From: Thermodesulfobacteriota bacterium
GTDB taxonomy: Bacteria > Desulfobacterota > DSM-4660 > Desulfatiglandales > HGW-15
Direction: 5' to 3'
Length of the DNA stretch: 7,874 nt
Assembly: GCA_025454125.1 (NCBI GenBank)
Contig: JALOPA010000063.1
Location: forward strand, 1 to 7,874
The translations under genes and the position numbers were made by a program. Below the pieces are notes generated by a model. It worked only from the letters and a program-made list of their open reading frames with translations. It was not told where the DNA came from and searched no databases. Positions 6,742-7,874 of this stretch are shown here, piece after piece (the stretch's first letter is position 1; each line of letters opens with the position of its first letter).

Positions 6742-7605
6742 TTGCTGATAAAATCTTCAGGTATGACAGACGTGGGCCTTCAGCGGGAGGGAAATGAGGA
6801 CTCCTATTCCGTGCAGGACTCCTTCGGCCTCTACATGGTGGCGGACGGCATGGGAGGTCATCTGGCCGGTGAAGTGGCCAGCCGGGTCGCTGTGGAGATC
6901 ATCAACAAGAGCTTCAGCAAGTGGCGGGAGGTCCAGTCTCCGCCCGATGAGATCTTCGGTTTTCCCGATGCATCTCTGAGCCCGGAGGGAAACTACATCC
7001 TGGGGAGCATCCGGCTGGCGAACCGGGTGATTTACGAAATGGCCAGCGAGTACGAGCAGTACAACGGGATGGGAACAACCATCGTCAGCCTGCTGGTCGG
7101 GTCCGGGCGTGTTGTCGCCGCCAATGTGGGAGACAGCCGGATGTACCTGGTGCGGGACAACCGCATCGAGAGGATGTCCAAGGATCACACGATCGTAGCC
7201 GAGCACGTGGAGATGGGCGTGATGACGGAAGAGGAAGCGGCTCGATCCCCTCTTCGGCACATCCTGACGAGGAACCTGGGATCCTCCGAAAACGTGGATG
7301 CCGAGGTTTTCGAAATTGAACCCTCCAGCGAAGATCTCTTCATTTTGTGTTCGGACGGTCTCACCGACCTCGCCACAGACGAAGAGATTCTGAAGATTGC
7401 CTTGAAAGAGGCGGATCCACAGAAATTGCCCCGAAGACTGATCGATTTGGCTCTTGAGCGAGGGGCCCATGACAACACCACGGTGGTCACCGTCTTTCTG
7501 GATCAGGTGGAAAAAAAGCGAGGAACCTCTTTCGGAAAGCTGGGGAGCCTGATGGCCGATGCCCTGACGGGTGCGAATCGGATCAAGAGAAAGTTTGGGC
7601 TTTAG
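6742..7605 (+). CDS. PP2C-family (PPM, Stp1-like) serine/threonine protein phosphatase
   Basis: This 287-residue metal-dependent phosphatase removes phosphate from Ser/Thr residues in the cytoplasm; there is no signal peptide or TM segment. The PPM motifs appear in order: TDVGLQREGNEDS (9-21, metal ligand D20), VADGMGGH (33-40, D35/G36), GMGTTIVSLLV, VANVGDSRMYLV (D131 in GDSR), SKDHT, CSDGLTD (D205) and HDNTTVV (D244, N245). All predicted metal ligands are present, so it should be active. Translation probably begins at TTG 6742, because LIKSSGMTDVG aligns with the usual first strand of the fold and GGAG is correctly spaced. Starting at ATG 6763 would delete that strand. The tail (about 254-287) is basic and could form an amphipathic helix. 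The gene lies 66 nt after the kinase gene with no terminator seen, so co-transcription is likely. Its natural role would be to reverse phosphorylation by the upstream kinase, which is inferred from context. Confidence 0.95.
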   Translation: MLIKSSGMTDVGLQREGNEDSYSVQDSFGLYMVADGMGGHLAGEVASRVAVEIINKSFSKWREVQSPPDEIFGFPDASLSPEGNYILGSIRLANRVIYEMASEYEQYNGMGTTIVSLLVGSGRVVAANVGDSRMYLVRDNRIERMSKDHTIVAEHVEMGVMTEEEAARSPLRHILTRNLGSSENVDAEVFEIEPSSEDLFILCSDGLTDLATDEEILKIALKEADPQKLPRRLIDLALERGAHDNTTVVTVFLDQVEKKRGTSFGKLGSLMADALTGANRIKRKFGL

Positions 7606-7617
7606 ATTTATTTGATC

Positions 7618-7647
7618 TTGCTATTTTAACGAAGATTTGGATAAAAT
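7618..7647 (+). promoter_or_regulatory. Candidate promoter for the FHA gene
   Basis: TTGCTA (7618-7623, 4 of 6 matches to the -35 consensus) and TAAAAT (7642-7647, 5 of 6 to the -10) are separated by 18 nt in an AT-rich 77-nt spacer after the phosphatase stop. A start near 7654 would leave a leader of roughly 30 nt. The FHA gene could also be read through from the phosphatase gene. Confidence 0.4.
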
Positions 7648-7669
7648 ATATACACGGGCGTTCAAGAAC

Positions 7670-7675
7670 GGGGGA
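7670..7675 (+). promoter_or_regulatory. Ribosome-binding site for the FHA gene
   Basis: GGGGGA lies 7 nt before ATG 7683. A short inverted repeat (CGTTC/GAACG, 7659-7670) sits directly upstream and touches the first G. Its loop is only 2 nt, or 4 nt with a shorter stem, so it is noted without a functional claim. Confidence 0.55.
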
Positions 7676-7682
7676 AAAAATC

Positions 7683-7874
7683 ATGGCCAAGCTGATCCTA
7701 ACCTTCAATAAGCAGGTGATCAAGGAGTACCCTTTTACCAAAGACAGCATCACCATGGGGCGCCAGGACGACAACACTATCGTCATAGACAACCTCGCCG
7801 TGTCCGGGTACCACGCCAAAATCGACAAGCTTGGAGGAGAGTATATTCTGACGGATCTTCAGAGCACCAACGGC
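7683..7874 (+). CDS. FHA-domain (phosphothreonine-binding) protein, 3' end outside window
   Basis: The first 64 residues are present and the frame is still open at the window edge. The N-terminal sequence is an FHA fold from near residue 2: strands MAKLILTF and VIKEYPFT, then MGRQDDNTIVIDN, VSGYHAKI, YILTDL and STNG. The GR arginine, the serine and histidine of VSGYH, and the STNG asparagine are the residues FHA domains use to form the phosphothreonine pocket. The usual Arg after the conserved Ser is Gly here, a change also known in other FHA proteins. The domain probably binds a phosphothreonine on the upstream kinase or on one of its substrates, which is inferred from gene order. No signal peptide is visible. 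Any C-terminal domains that would define its output lie outside the window. The start is set by ATG 7683 and its ribosome-binding site. Confidence 0.9.
   Translation, partial: MAKLILTFNKQVIKEYPFTKDSITMGRQDDNTIVIDNLAVSGYHAKIDKLGGEYILTDLQSTNG

Noticed and set aside
6763..6765. ATG as an alternative phosphatase start
   Set aside because: It would remove the first strand of the PP2C fold and has no properly spaced ribosome-binding site. TTG 6742 has both.
7583..7828. 81-codon open frame on the - strand across the phosphatase-FHA spacer
   Set aside because: It overlaps the well-supported FHA gene antisense and encodes no recognisable motif.

Overview
The window holds five protein-coding genes, all on the + strand, in GC-rich DNA. 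The first and last genes are cut by the window edges. The gene set suggests a sulfate-reducer or syntroph-type deltaproteobacterium (Desulfobacterota): a radical SAM/DUF2344 fusion directly joined to an Rne/Rng ribonuclease, then a CHASE2 receptor Ser/Thr kinase, a PP2C phosphatase and an FHA protein. That placement is an inference from family content and gene order. No rRNA or marker-gene comparison was possible.

Region 1 (1-4037) looks like an RNA-metabolism pair. A large TIGR03960/TIGR03936-type radical SAM protein, open at its 5' end, is followed after only 2 nt by rng. The rng ribosome-binding site lies in the last codons of the upstream gene, so translational coupling is likely. The ribonuclease keeps its two catalytic aspartates and its zinc-link cysteines at the spacing seen in E. 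coli RNase E/G.

Region 2 (4038-4134) is a very AT-rich spacer, about 15% GC over 4057-4134. It has promoter-like hexamers, overlapping inverted repeats, and no Shine-Dalgarno sequence next to the following ATG. It divides the RNA-metabolism pair from the signalling genes and is the most unusual non-coding stretch here.

Region 3 (4135-7874) is a phospho-signalling module. It comprises a four-TM receptor kinase (outer CHASE2 sensor, cytoplasmic TPR-like linker, PknB-like kinase), a soluble PP2C-type phosphatase with a TTG start, and the start of an FHA phosphothreonine-binding protein. A simple model is that the kinase senses an extracytoplasmic signal and phosphorylates itself and partners, the FHA protein reads phosphothreonine, and the phosphatase resets the system. 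The FHA gene has its own candidate promoter.

No tRNA, rRNA, CRISPR array, insertion sequence or convincing intrinsic terminator was seen. Every protein belongs to a recognisable family. The less familiar material is the arrangement of the signalling trio, the kinase leader region, and the radical SAM fusion of unknown substrate.
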